Of a stretch of 54,945 nt of DNA, positions 1 to 10,480 are shown one piece after another. This DNA is from Acephala macrosclerotiorum (taxonomy: Eukaryota > Ascomycota > Leotiomycetes > Helotiales > Mollisiaceae): the NCBI GenBank assembly GCA_014904845.1, contig MU119528.1:1-54945 (forward strand), given 5' to 3'. Below the pieces are notes generated by a model. That model did not search any database. It saw only the letters and a program-made list of their open reading frames with translations, and was not told the origin of the DNA. The position numbers were made by a program, and so were the translations under genes. Every line of letters starts with the position of its first letter. The first letter of the stretch is position 1.

Positions 1-1701
1 CAAAAGATTGAGGGGGAAGCAATGCAATGAGCATAAACAAGAAGGATTTGGCATAGGTGGTGTCTTACCTTATTAGGTTAAGGGTAAGATGCTGTGGGGC
101 ACACTAAAGTTAGCGTGGTCTAATACTTATGGGCTGTACCTCCGTAAGGCATACAAAAACACACCAAAAATCAGCTATGCCGCTTTATCTCGCTTATAAT
201 AGTACTTAGAAAAACTCGCGATGCAAGTGTAATTGTATTTGTAGCGCATGCAATTTACTACTTTTTAAATTTTTAAAAAGCGCGATCGCATCGCTTTAAT
301 TACATATCAACTACTGGTTGAAAATTAATTAATTATAATGCGTGGGCAGTTGTCGCAAAAGACTTAATTTTAGTACTGCGAAAAGGGGATTATCGCTTAT
401 TAAAATGGCATGGGTGCCTACAATCCTAAAGTTGTAAAGGCTAGTTTGAGTGTGTTTCTGCCTTGTGGCTTGTCGCCATTCTAATCGTATCCGAATAATC
501 ACCATTACCTAAACAAATGATCAAAAATCTCTCATCAGATACCTTTCTCAGCAAAAGGCATTCGTGTATTTGTTTCGAAACATCAATCCTTCAGTACTCA
601 TGGATCCTCGAAACACGGCCCTCGAGGAGTAAGCCGGCTGTGCAAACTGCACTGGTCCTTATGCTCCACCTTTTTCTTTTTTTCAAAATTCAAGCTCACG
701 GTTCGTGTTTTATCTTTTCGGATCATTATTCACATGCTCAAAAAGAATCTCAAAAGCATATTTCTTCTCAAGCCGAAAGAAAAGGTTAAATGCGAGATGC
801 GAGATGCGAGGAAGGGTAAGGGGGACACCGCATGCAAGTCATGGAATCCCTTCCTTTTCACTTCACCAGTCGAGGAAGACCGCGAGAACACGCTTCCTAA
901 CACGCAGGCGCCCCTCATAACGCTCAGACCACACCCTCATCAGCGGCGATGTCGAATCAGGCACCGCATCTAACATTCTTGGCAGTGCACGATCGGGTTC
1001 TTCTCCTTTAAGAAGCTTCCCGGGTCTGTTTCTTAGTGCGGTATCTGTTTTTGGATAAACTCCTCGCAAGTTCGGACGAGATGGGATATGGGCTGGGATT
1101 TATGTTATGCGTTGAAGGACCCTGAGTAAATCGAGTTCGATGATGGGTGGAGTAGTCACCCCACCTTTCTATCGAAATCTATGGCCGTGCGACTCGTGCC
1201 TGAATATCATCTCCCATTCGTCTTGTTAAAGCTCGTATCCTTGCTTGTCCTTGAACTCTCCGAACCTATCCGTGAGTGAATGGACGAAATGGGTAAGTAG
1301 AAAGGAGAACAATGTTGTACTTGGCTTCAATGCTGGAAGATGTCACCAGGCGCAGGGCTTGGGATTGAGTGATGGGTGGTCAACGGGCCGAAGACAAGGA
1401 GGAAGAGGACGCTAAAGCCCCCCTTTCGAAGCTTCCTCGCCGCCAAGCCCCATGTCACAAGCCTCCCTTAACATGTCGAACTGCATCTTCCAGAGCAGAA
1501 CCGTGAGATCTTGCGCGATGTGGATTCCCCCCACCTTTGAATACTCTCATGCTCAGAGGGGGATTTTGAGAAGTACAAAATAGAGGTCTTCATCCTCATT
1601 CCGTTCGTTTTCTGTTCTGTAGGGTTATCCTTCGAGTCACTCTTTTACTCTTCCCTTCCTCTTCCTCTTCCTTATACCTTAATCCCTCCGAGCCCGCAAG
1701 G
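1..1701. other. No gene recognised; upstream region
   Basis: The short ORFs here (for example around 517-789 and 734-973) overlap each other, resemble no family I know and have no intron or start context. Positions 180-400 are AT-richer than the rest and may be the edge of an old repeat. The last 80 bases before 1702 are a C/T-rich tract, a common core-promoter and 5'-leader feature of fungal genes, and probably belong to the next gene. Confidence 0.5.
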
Positions 1702-3192
1702 ATGAAGTCCGTTCTCAGCTTTACGAGCCTCCTTGCTTTGGCTGCTTCCGTCGTGGCTGTCGATGACGATGCTTGTGAGAACGAAGTCGCTGTTCGAGAA
1801 ACCGTAGCAGCGGTCGAAACCAACACCAACACTTTTACGGCAAATGTTACCAATGTCTTTGCTCCGGTCACTGCTCCATATATCGATACGCAAGATAACG
1901 CATATGTCGTCCCCCAGAAGAATGTTTCCCTGTACTACGCCTCGAACATTACGACTGGTGGTAGCTTGGTTGTCAACCATTCTATGGTCTTCCCGACAGT
2001 GCTTCTGGAACAAATTGCTTCTATCTCCAATGTGGACTGCACGGCTAATTCAGTTGCTGTTACATTCAACGACTCTTCTGTCTTTGCGACTGCCCAATCA
2101 GCTTGGACTACCAATGAGACTATTGTCTGGATTACCAACCACTTGGGAGACTGCGATCCAGAGCTTGAGAGAAGCTTCTTCGTTGTTGGTAGCTTGGCTT
2201 TCGACAGTGAGACTTTGGTTGCTACCGCCAGCTCCACGAAGGCCAATGTTTCCAGCACTGCTGGTGAGTTTTGAAACCATGATGTTGAAATTGCATACTG
2301 ACTTCCTGTAGCTATGACCGAAATCGGCTTTGGCGGCCTCCCAGCAGGTGCTATCACCAATAGCACCATCGCCAAGCGTGACCTTGTCATCGACCCCAGC
2401 TTCACCATTACACCTGCTCTCTCCCTTCCCGCGGACACTGTCCTCTACTCCTACTCCCCATACGTCACCGTCACCGCTGACACCGCATCCTTCACCTCCA
2501 ACGTCACCCTTTCCGGCTACCTGAAGTACAACTGGTTCCTCTTCAAGATGGAGGATCTATACTTCGACATCGACGCCGGTTTTACCGCCGATTTAGCCGT
2601 CAGCGCCGAAGTGACATCTGCGTACTCCACGACTTTCACCTATGCCCCAACAGCTCTCTTCTACGGCCTGAGCGTTCCAGGTGTCCTTGAGCTTGGCCCA
2701 CAACTTCAATTCTCCGTCGACGCTGAGGTTTCTGCTTCCGAGGCAGTGACTGTCACCAGCGAAGTCACACTCGCGATCGCAGATGGAAACGTCCACGTTG
2801 ATCTCCTCGACGAATCTAACACCGGTACTTCAGGCTGGAACCCAACCTACACCGCCTCAGCCAACATCTCTGGAGAAGTTGTAGCTGAACTCAATCCTGC
2901 TGCTGCTCTCACCGTTGAGATCGCTATCAATTTCTTCGGTGGCCTGTTGGATCTCTCTACCGGATTGACTGCTAGTCCTGGATTCAACAACTCGTTTATC
3001 TTGACTGCGGCTGAGGGTGTCGATCTTGCCGGTGTGCAGAATCTGACGAGTTCGGGTACTTGTGCTGAGGGGTTGGAGCTTGCCAGTAACTTTACTTTCT
3101 CGCTTAAGGCTTTTGTAACGGAGTTTTATAGTACGACTTTATATGAAGTTGAGCTGCCGATTTTTGCTGAGTGCTTTAGCTGGGAGAAGTGA
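1702..3192 (+). CDS. Secreted DUF7029/DUF7223-type cell-surface protein
   Basis: Two exons, 1702-2263 and 2312-3192, are joined across a 48-nt GTGAGT...CTGTAG intron with an ACTGAC branch site. They give about 480 residues. Residues 1-19 form a signal peptide (hydrophobic core LLALAASVVA). Residues about 88-178 match the pattern of the fungal DUF7029 domain: VVNHSMVFPTVLLEQIASIS, then VDC, then a second Cys (C151) near NHLGDC. After a possible Kex2-type KR site near residue 209, residues about 254-430 resemble DUF7223, a beta-rich domain that follows DUF7029 in many fungal secreted proteins. N-glycosylation sequons are frequent. There is no clear GPI signal or transmembrane tail; the end is SWEK. 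Its molecular role is unknown; an extracellular or wall location is inferred. Family naming is from memory of domain patterns; the gene structure is solid. Confidence 0.85.
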
Positions 3193-3866
3193 TGTAGAAT
3201 AACGAGAAAGATGAGTGTGTATGATCTAAAATATACCCCAACAATACCAAACACAATTTTACTTTATCGAGAATATAAAACCTTCCACCTGCTGTGAGCC
3301 TGTGAAACATCTCGATCCTTAAGTCCGAATCATGCTGAGAACGAGAAAACAAAGCACGAGACAGCACAGCAAGAACAGGATCAACGCTTAGAAGGGAACC
3401 AAGTTCTTCGGGCTCCCATGAAGAACTCAAATCACAGGGCTCTACTCTCTTGTCGTCGAACATGCATGCAACCGCCAAACATCTGTACCTCTCAGGTTCT
3501 AAAAAGCTCGACGCTACCAGGGGAAAAGCCAGTCAACTAAAATTACCAGCAAAGGTACATTGGTATACCATAGGATAATATATTCAGAAACTAAAAGAGT
3601 ATGAAGATATGTTTTCTATGAAGAAGAAGAGAAGTTGTCTTTATCGGTATGATAAGAGAAGAGCCCGAAAATACCTCGCTTCAAAAATTTAGCTTCATTG
3701 GGCTAATGACGTTGGCCTTGCATATTTCCAAGCTTCAATCATCCCATATCTCTGCCAATTTGTGAATCCCTTCACTACCACGAGGGTGATGTCGGCGATT
3801 GAGCGATCAAGGATCTGAGGTATCTAGAAGTCGTGATTTTCAGTCACTTAGGTGTCTGTTCCCACA
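3193..3866. other. Intergenic spacer, no gene seen
   Basis: This is the downstream flank of the secreted protein gene and the upstream region of the DUF155 gene. Short ORFs lack any recognisable domain. The stretch just after 3192 is AT-rich and probably holds the 3' end of the first transcript. Confidence 0.5.
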
Positions 3867-5806
3867 ATGGCGACCACAGCAGCTGGGAAGAGAGGGCCTT
3901 CAGTCCTGGTGAGTACTGACATTTTCCTCGATTTCGTCTATCCTAGGCCGGCATGGCATATCAATAGCCTCAATTGAGATACTAATACCATCTGCAGGTT
4001 ACAGATTCCCGCGAACGTCCTGCCATCAATCGAGGCGCGAGCCAACGCCCTGGAACCGCAGGACCAGGAGCAGTACGAAACCGTGCCCCAACACGCTTCA
4101 TATCCGTCGACAACGTCCTTCAATATGCCTCCGAAATCCCCTCAGGTCAGGCTCGCGGTCCGCCAGGACGACGCCCAGCCCCAACCAATCCTCAGCGACG
4201 ACCAAACCCTCCAGCCGCCAACATCGGGGCCCGAATAGCCCAACAAAATGTGCCTGGGAGAAGTACAAAGGTCAGCGAGAAGCTAGTCCTCATTCCAGAG
4301 ACGGAGCATGAGAAAGAGGATTCAGACGATGAGACGCCGTCCGAATTGACAGGGCAGATAAGGCCGTTGGATGGAGAAGAGGGACCTCTGAAGGATTCTG
4401 AGATGGATATTTTGAAGAAGAGGGGTGGAGTGAGAGGGAAGAGTTATGCGGAGAGGTTGCCGAAGGCGAAGAGGGCGGAGAAGTTGGCCAGGGTTACGGC
4501 TTATTGTACGGCGCAGGGGTATAAGTTGAAGGCTACGGCGGCGTTTGTGAAGGATACTCATGGTGCGAAGACGAAGTTGTATGATGATTGTCTTTATACG
4601 GTCTATCATCTGCCGCTGTTGCCGGGGAGTGAGGGGTTCAGGATAAGGAGTAGTCCGGTGCTGAAAAGTCCTGGTGGGAAGGCTGTGTTGGATGAGGAGA
4701 TTGAGAGGAGTGAGCGGAGGGACTATCACGAAGGCTATTTTGAGGATACCGATACTTATGGAGTTAGAGATGGGGAAGAAAGTCCTCGAAACGAGAGCGA
4801 TGATGAGAGGAGGAGAAGAGAAGAACAGGATTCGAGGAAGAGGGAAGATCTGCGGCTGCTGGCTCGAGGTCACAGGCCAGACAGTCCGGGTCGGATAGCA
4901 CCAGACGCCACCACATTTGCAGAGATGTTTGTGTTTGGATACGGAGTTGTTGTCTTCTGGAACTTCACGGAGCGACAAGAGAAGGACATCCTGGCAGATC
5001 TTACATTCTCGGAACACGAGAATGGGGTCTCATTAGTATCACGGCCTGTAGAAGAGGACGAATATGAGATGGAAGAGCTACACTTCGAATACAGCCCCTT
5101 CGTTGACAGGCCTAGAATCTTCAACGATATGATCACTCTACGGAGTGGAGATCATATGATTAAGCTAGCCATGAGCCACGCAATCTCTCAGAGTACCAAG
5201 CTCAGCTTTTTCGAAGAGAAAATGTCCCAAACAATGTTGGATGCTCAGCATGTTCCCAAACATCTAGCTCTGACTGGTCAGCTGGGCATGTCAAGGAAGG
5301 AGATTGTGAAGATCTTGGGACGACTCTTCAAGAGTCGTGTGGATGTCAATCTTTGTAAGATTTCAAGTCAGTGTAGATTACTTTTCTGCTAACCTCCCTC
5401 AGCATCAAACATCCTTGATACTCCCCAATTCTTCTGGGATTCGGAACCAAATCTATCACCTCTCTACGAAGCAATCCGCGAATACCTCGAAATCTCACCC
5501 CGTATCAAAGTCCTGAATGAACGCTGCAGAGTCTTCCTTGAACTCGCCGAAATCTTAGGTGACAGTATCGCAGAGAACAAAATGAGTACCATCACCTGGA
5601 TCATCATTGTTCTGATTATAGTCAGTATAGGCGTTACTGTTACTGAAGTCGGATTGCGGTTTGGTATGCTTGAGAAGGGGAAGAACGAAAGGGGCGGGAA
5701 CGTCGATTTGGCAAACAGGACGTGGACGAGGGATGATTTCACGGAGCCGCAGTTACAGGCTATTTGTGGTGCTGAATTCGTGGGGAAGACTTTTGGGGAA
5801 TTGTAG
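3867..5806 (+). CDS. RMD1/Sif2-family DUF155 protein with C-terminal membrane anchor
   Basis: Three exons (3867-3908, 3998-5354, 5403-5806) give about 600 residues. Intron 1 is GTGAGT...TCTGCAG with an ACTAAT branch site; intron 2 is a 48-nt GTAAGA...CCTCAG with GCTAAC. Phases join exactly. The N-terminal 300 residues are polar and of low complexity, with acidic/arginine runs near residues 240-300. The DUF155 core starts at FVFGYGVVVFWNF (about 325-337) and continues through the EMEELHFEYSPF and LSFFEEKMSQTMLDAQ motifs to the conserved LNERCRVFLELAEIL. One transmembrane helix (about 529-550, ITWIIIVLIIVSIGVTVTEV) closes the protein, as in yeast Rmd1/Rmd8 and fission yeast Sif2. Family members are membrane-associated and were linked to sporulation or meiotic division in yeast; their biochemical activity is unclear. 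Intact and probably functional. Confidence 0.9.
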
Positions 5807-8800
5807 TCACTAATTTGGGGGGGGGTTGTTTGGCATAGCATTGGTGTTTGGGGTAGGGTGCTGATTCTTGTATAAATGCATGGAATGGGCTCTGTGATAC
5901 CTGTCTGCGACTGGTGTGGTAGATGGTGCTGTCGGTGTGAACTTGGTGGAGGATGTGATGACTCGAGTGAGTCAAATTCTTTTTGAGTCCGAAAATTCAC
6001 ACTAAATTTAGAGATCACCATCTTTCATGTCGCTAAATAATTTCTCAGTCCACTTTCGTGGCCTCCCGTTATTAAAGTTTCCTCAAGCGAGCAGTCGAGC
6101 TATCAAGGGTTCTTAATGTTAAGATCCATCGTCCTTCCCACTTCAAGTGAGCGCTGCCTCCAGAAGGGAAGGAGCAAGCGCCGGCACGCCTGCAGCTAAG
6201 AATTCTTTGCGAGGCTCTTGCTTTTCAAGCTGTCATGCAGCGAGCTCAGCTGCCCTCGTGCTATTTTGACGCAAGTGGCAGGAGTCAATCCCTGAAATGT
6301 GAAACATTCAAATTAGACTTTGGACATCATACCTGCTGTTTGATGTAGGAAGCAAGCCTTCGTCGTCATTTTCGGAAGGAGGCAATCTTTGAATTCGGGG
6401 AAGCTCCGCCCACTGTCAGATTCTTCGTTCCTACAGCCTACTTCATCTCACTCTGAGGGCAGATCTCGTGCTTTGAAAACCTCATCTTCGAGAGGGTGCA
6501 TCGCTGATGCTAATCCATAGACGTCTCTCGAATCTCTGGGGTGCACGCTTCCTATGAAATTATCTCTTCATTTGCATCATAATTGGCATTGCCTACACCG
6601 GGTTTAGTCATTTATTCGCTGTGCCCAATAAGGTCGCGGACTTCGATCACTCATAAGCAGCTCAAGGATATGCATAATTTCATGAACTTTTAGATGTCGC
6701 TGACGACGAAGTCAGTGTAGCGCCTCTTGATTTCGTTCAGTCTTGAGCTCGTGTCGGTTGGGTCATAAGCAGATTTTGATTTGTGTTGAAGTATCGCACA
6801 AGCCACCTGTTCTTCACTTCTTGTGATGCAAAGCCTGATTTCCGGGTATGTTGGGTATGCTGATTGCTTGTTATTGTCTCATCTATTCGAAATCTACTTA
6901 CTCTGTTTCCCAACACTCGACCCATAGTCTTTTCTATGGACATTTCATTCATCTTTGCCTGCACAACTCAAGTGAAGATTGTTGGCAAAAAACCTTTTGA
7001 TATCAGAAAGATCAAGGCCTACCATGCTCTCAGTTGATCTTCCAACTCAGATCTTGTAGGCTGTGGAAGAAGTGGTGTCCAACCTGGATTCCCACATTTA
7101 TTCTAGCCAAACTGAGCTACTTTTTCATGGTTGCTAGAATGCTGTTCTAGTGCTAGTATCAGAAAATCTTAAAGGCGGTCTTAGAGAATATGATCCCAAA
7201 ATTCCGTAGCTCAAGATATTAGCTGTGCTGCAAGCCAAGAGCCTGCCATGGTTAACGGGTCTGCTCACAATATTTGGAATTGAAGCATGCCGGCTTCTTC
7301 ACTTCTTCTCAATACCTTGCCCTCAAAATTGACCCGATTACAAAAGATTAAAAGCCTCGGATGCCATTTAGAGACTGTGCTAATTATTGTTAGCCTTTCT
7401 GCTCCTCGAGAGTCTTTTCACTGGAGGATCCTCGAAGCAGCGGTTTCTCCTATTGAAGTCAAATTTGAGAGATACCACACCCTATTGAGCACTTCCACCT
7501 CTGCAGGTTGCCTGCAATTAAGCCAATCTAAGATGCAATTGGAGTATGGGAGGAGGTTTAATGGTATGAGTTCGACAGATTGGGCTGCTGCGTTAAGTAT
7601 GAGCAGCATATTCCCAGGATTAACTTTCATGTGGAAATTATCTAGGATCTCATGCCAATCCTTAGAAATCACCAATTATTCATCGTAGCGTGAGACAATT
7701 GCGGGTGTTGCAATGTCTGCTGTGCTGCTGTATTCAAGTCGGAGCCTTAGAAAAGAGCTTCGGGATCCGCCACAGCGGCACCTCACTGTCTCTGAAGTCA
7801 CAGGCTAGCTGTTGAAGCGCAACAATCAGGAAATAAGAGCGTCTTGTAATCCTGTGGGGTGTAATACTCGCGGTAGTGTGCTTCTGCAATCTCTCTACGC
7901 TAGCCTTCTCCAGGAGTCCTTGGCATCCAGTTTGAGGCGTGGGTAGATGACATGAAACACAGAGGGTCAGATGTCCAAAGATTGGATCTTCAATTCAGAT
8001 TTATCGTCTCATTTTAGGTGCGCAGTTGTCGTCCGGTTCTTCGTCCTAGCTCCAGCATCCTGATCCATCAACTCATTCCCCCCGCAGTGTTTGTCCTCTT
8101 TTCCCACGAGATATCAGATTGGGAAGGTCTCATATAACTCAAAGCAGCTTCAGACGACAGACTAGAGGTCACTTCCCGCGAGCCCGGATTGTATGTCACC
8201 AATACGCTCCTTCTTATAATTATACCATCATCCGTCCTACACATCTCTCCAGCAACTCCCCTTCGTCCTGGAAAACACTTCCCAGATAGTAGTCTGAATG
8301 ATTCCCAGCCCAATGAAAGTGCTTAGCAAATTTCCAAGTAGGAGTCAATTACCATTCTCTCGGTATCATATAGTTTTCGGCGTCGAGTTGGTTGTTTCGC
8401 GGAAGTTTCGACCATGTTTATCCTCGCTTGCGCCCCTTATTCTACCCAGCACGTGACGGTTTGTCGAGTCTTTTTATCCCATCTCTAGGAGTTATACATT
8501 GTTGATCGGAGCGGAGCGCTAGTATGCCTGAATAGGATCAAGCTCATCGGAGGCGTAGTAGCGCCCGCAACGTGCTCTGCAAAACTGCTGCACTGATCGC
8601 AGGTCTATTTGGCGCAAACCATCTTTCGACAACATCATCCTTCTAACGATCAACCACGCCAGGTACTTCGCTATACCTCAAGACCATACAGGTTTTGTCT
8701 ACTTGTAAATGTCACTGCGCAGTACAGTAAGCCCTCCTGCTGATTGTATTTAGATAGTCTTTCGCAACGATCAAGTCGAGGAAGGTTCTTCCAGGTCTTT

Positions 8801-8927
8801 GCGACTTCCATCCAGGTACGCTCAACTCTATACTGCACATATCAGTCGTACAAGTACTCATATCATCACAGAAATCTTGCAGCGACCTCTGAGTCCTTTC
8901 AGATACATACGCATAACTCAATACTTG
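5807..8927. other. 3.1-kb spacer without recognisable genes
   Basis: Several open frames exist, the longest 133 residues at 7287-7688 (+) and a mirrored 85-residue frame on the other strand. Neither matches a family I recognise, and composition and stop density are those of non-coding or decayed DNA. A G9 run sits at 5817-5825 just after the DUF155 stop codon. The right end (about 8700-8927) probably holds the promoter and first untranslated exon of the next gene. Confidence 0.45.
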
Positions 8928-9077
8928 GTAAGTAGTAACAACCCGACATCTGTTCTAAGCCCTCCCCATAAGCACTCCATATGTTCGGTTCTGCGCAAAA
9001 GTCTCACAGCGCCTCAAAGACATAAGCGCGCAATTGTCCACTTTCCAGAGTCGAAATCCTAACTTCATTTGCTGCAG
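8928..9077 (+). other. Probable 5'-UTR intron of the first Cys/His gene
   Basis: GTAAGT at 8928 and TGCTGCAG ending at 9077, with CCTAAC about 18 nt before the acceptor, make a well-formed fungal intron of 150 nt. Only 16 nt separate the acceptor from the ATG at 9094. This supports that ATG over the upstream in-frame ATG at 9034, which would fall inside the intron. Confidence 0.55.
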
Positions 9078-9093
9078 ATTCCTATCATTCGAC

Positions 9094-9423
9094 ATGGGTA
9101 CCACACATCATTGCCCCGGCGAGAAGTTCTCGAACCCTTGCAGTCTCAAGGATAGAGTCAAGATGGGTCCTGCGAACGAATTCTACTGCCGAAAGCATCA
9201 GAACTGGTGCTCCAAGCATAAGCAGAAGCATCTGAAGCAAGAGTTCTGCTCCAAATGCATTGCTGAACGTGAGAAAGCCGAGGCTGACAAGAAGGCGAAG
9301 GAACGAAAGGACAAGGAGGATAAGGAGCGAAAGAAGCGAGAGCTTGCCGAGAAGCAGTCTGCCAAGGCTAAGGGCCCCATCAGCGCGCATCCGAAGACTG
9401 TTGGCGGGAAGGGTAAGAAGTAG
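9094..9423 (+). CDS. Small Cys/His-rich protein with charged tail (paralog A)
   Basis: 109 residues, single coding exon. The N-terminal half carries a putative metal-binding array: H5 H6 C7 P8, C16, C32-x2-H35-x3-C39-x2-H42 and C52-x2-C55. From about residue 56 the protein becomes almost purely charged (E/K/D/R), predicted as a single helix or coiled coil, ending in a basic GKGKK. There is no signal peptide, so it is probably intracellular. The array has the same order as that of the next gene (HHCP, C, YC-x2-H, C, CxKC), so the two are probably tandem paralogs. Zinc binding is inferred from ligand spacing only. I do not recognise a named family. Confidence 0.75.
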   Translation: MGTTHHCPGEKFSNPCSLKDRVKMGPANEFYCRKHQNWCSKHKQKHLKQEFCSKCIAEREKAEADKKAKERKDKEDKERKKRELAEKQSAKAKGPISAHPKTVGGKGKK

Positions 9424-9889
9424 TATGTCTCTTCTACTTCCTCTTTCTTTCCTCCTCTGGGTTATCTGGATGGCGTAACGGCGCTATCGGTATTGGATCA
9501 TGGTCTTGGGCTTGCACAGCGTGTGTTTGTTTCTTCTTTTGCCACACTTTCAACATGATGAAGGTTTTTGCGGCATGGATTTGTATGGGAGTGGTGGCTG
9601 ACATGGGATTGGAGTTGCGGTTGGGATGGGAGTTTGTGATTCGAGCGCTTTTTGGCACACATGGTGCACAGTTGTGAATACCGTCAAATTCACAAGATAT
9701 GACTAGGTAGAGAGCCTACAAAAGACCAAGCATGATCTTCTGAATCCGTCCCATCTCCTTTCCTTCTACAACATTTTCGATCTTGAACTCTCCCATCCTG
9801 AATACTTCCAATTTCTATCCATAGCAATACATCTACACTACTTGCATCCAGAGTCCAAAGTACTTCCAGACACTCAAAAAACAGGCAAA
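9424..9889. other. Spacer between the two Cys/His genes
   Basis: It holds the 3' flank of paralog A and the leader of paralog B; the last 100 bases before 9890 are C/A-rich, typical of a fungal 5' leader. No further gene seen. Confidence 0.45.
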
Positions 9890-10108
9890 ATGGGTAAGAA
9901 GGGGAGATCAACCGTCCACCACTGTCCTCTTAGAAATGCTGGCCAAGGCAACTGTAGACCAAACCTCCTGTCGCCTAACAGCAACATTCCCTACTGTCCA
10001 GTACACAAATGCTACTGTGGCGTATGTCCTTATCCGCTGGTATTCCTCAAGAAGACTGAAGGATGTCCCAAATGCGACTGGAAACATCCTGAATACCACC
10101 GGCACTAG
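9890..10108 (+). CDS. Small Cys/His-rich protein (paralog B)
   Basis: 72 residues starting MGKKGRSTVHHCP. Putative metal ligands are H10 H11 C12, C22, C36-x2-H39, C41, C43, C46 and C59-x2-C62 (CPKC). Ligand order matches paralog A 470 bp upstream, with a shorter central spacing and no charged C-terminal helix. An in-frame upstream ATG at 9842 exists; 9890 was chosen because the region before it lacks any similarity to paralog A while both proteins align from just before HHCP. The start context ATGGGTAAGA also resembles a splice donor, so a different gene model is possible. Function unknown; a small zinc-binding protein is the simplest reading. Confidence 0.65.
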   Translation: MGKKGRSTVHHCPLRNAGQGNCRPNLLSPNSNIPYCPVHKCYCGVCPYPLVFLKKTEGCPKCDWKHPEYHRH

Positions 10109-10480
10109 GCGATACCAAGGGTAGTCTCCAGGATATGAGTCGACGATATTTCTTAGTACGAAGGACAAGCACCGGTTCGGTATGTTATGATATGGTTTCA
10201 GAGCTAAAGTGAGAGTTGGTGGAGGTGGTATACGTTGGCTGGCCCGAGTTTCGGTTAAGGGTGTTGGAATGCGCGGCTTGATATCGGCGTCGCGAGTCTC
10301 GAATCAGTATTTGCCTGCACGGTATTTGCAACCTATCGCTGGTAGATGACAGAGCTTTCACAATCGTCTGAATCACTTCAGATGGAGCGGTGCTAAACCA
10401 GTGAAGCCCATGCAAAATTTATTATTTCTATCATGGAGCATCTGCTCAGTTCCCCCGTGGTTGTCTAAAGGCAACGCCCT
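10109..10480. other. Spacer between convergent genes
   Basis: The 3' flanks of paralog B (+) and the kinase-like gene (-) meet here. Nothing else recognised. Confidence 0.45.

Noticed and set aside
4322..5017. 231-residue minus-strand frame inside the DUF155 gene
   Set aside because: It is a shadow of the clearly conserved + strand gene; composition is Arg/Leu/Ile-rich as in antisense frames.
7287..7688. 133-residue frame on the + strand
   Set aside because: No domain, no splice sites and no composition signal of coding; an 85-residue mirror frame exists on the other strand.
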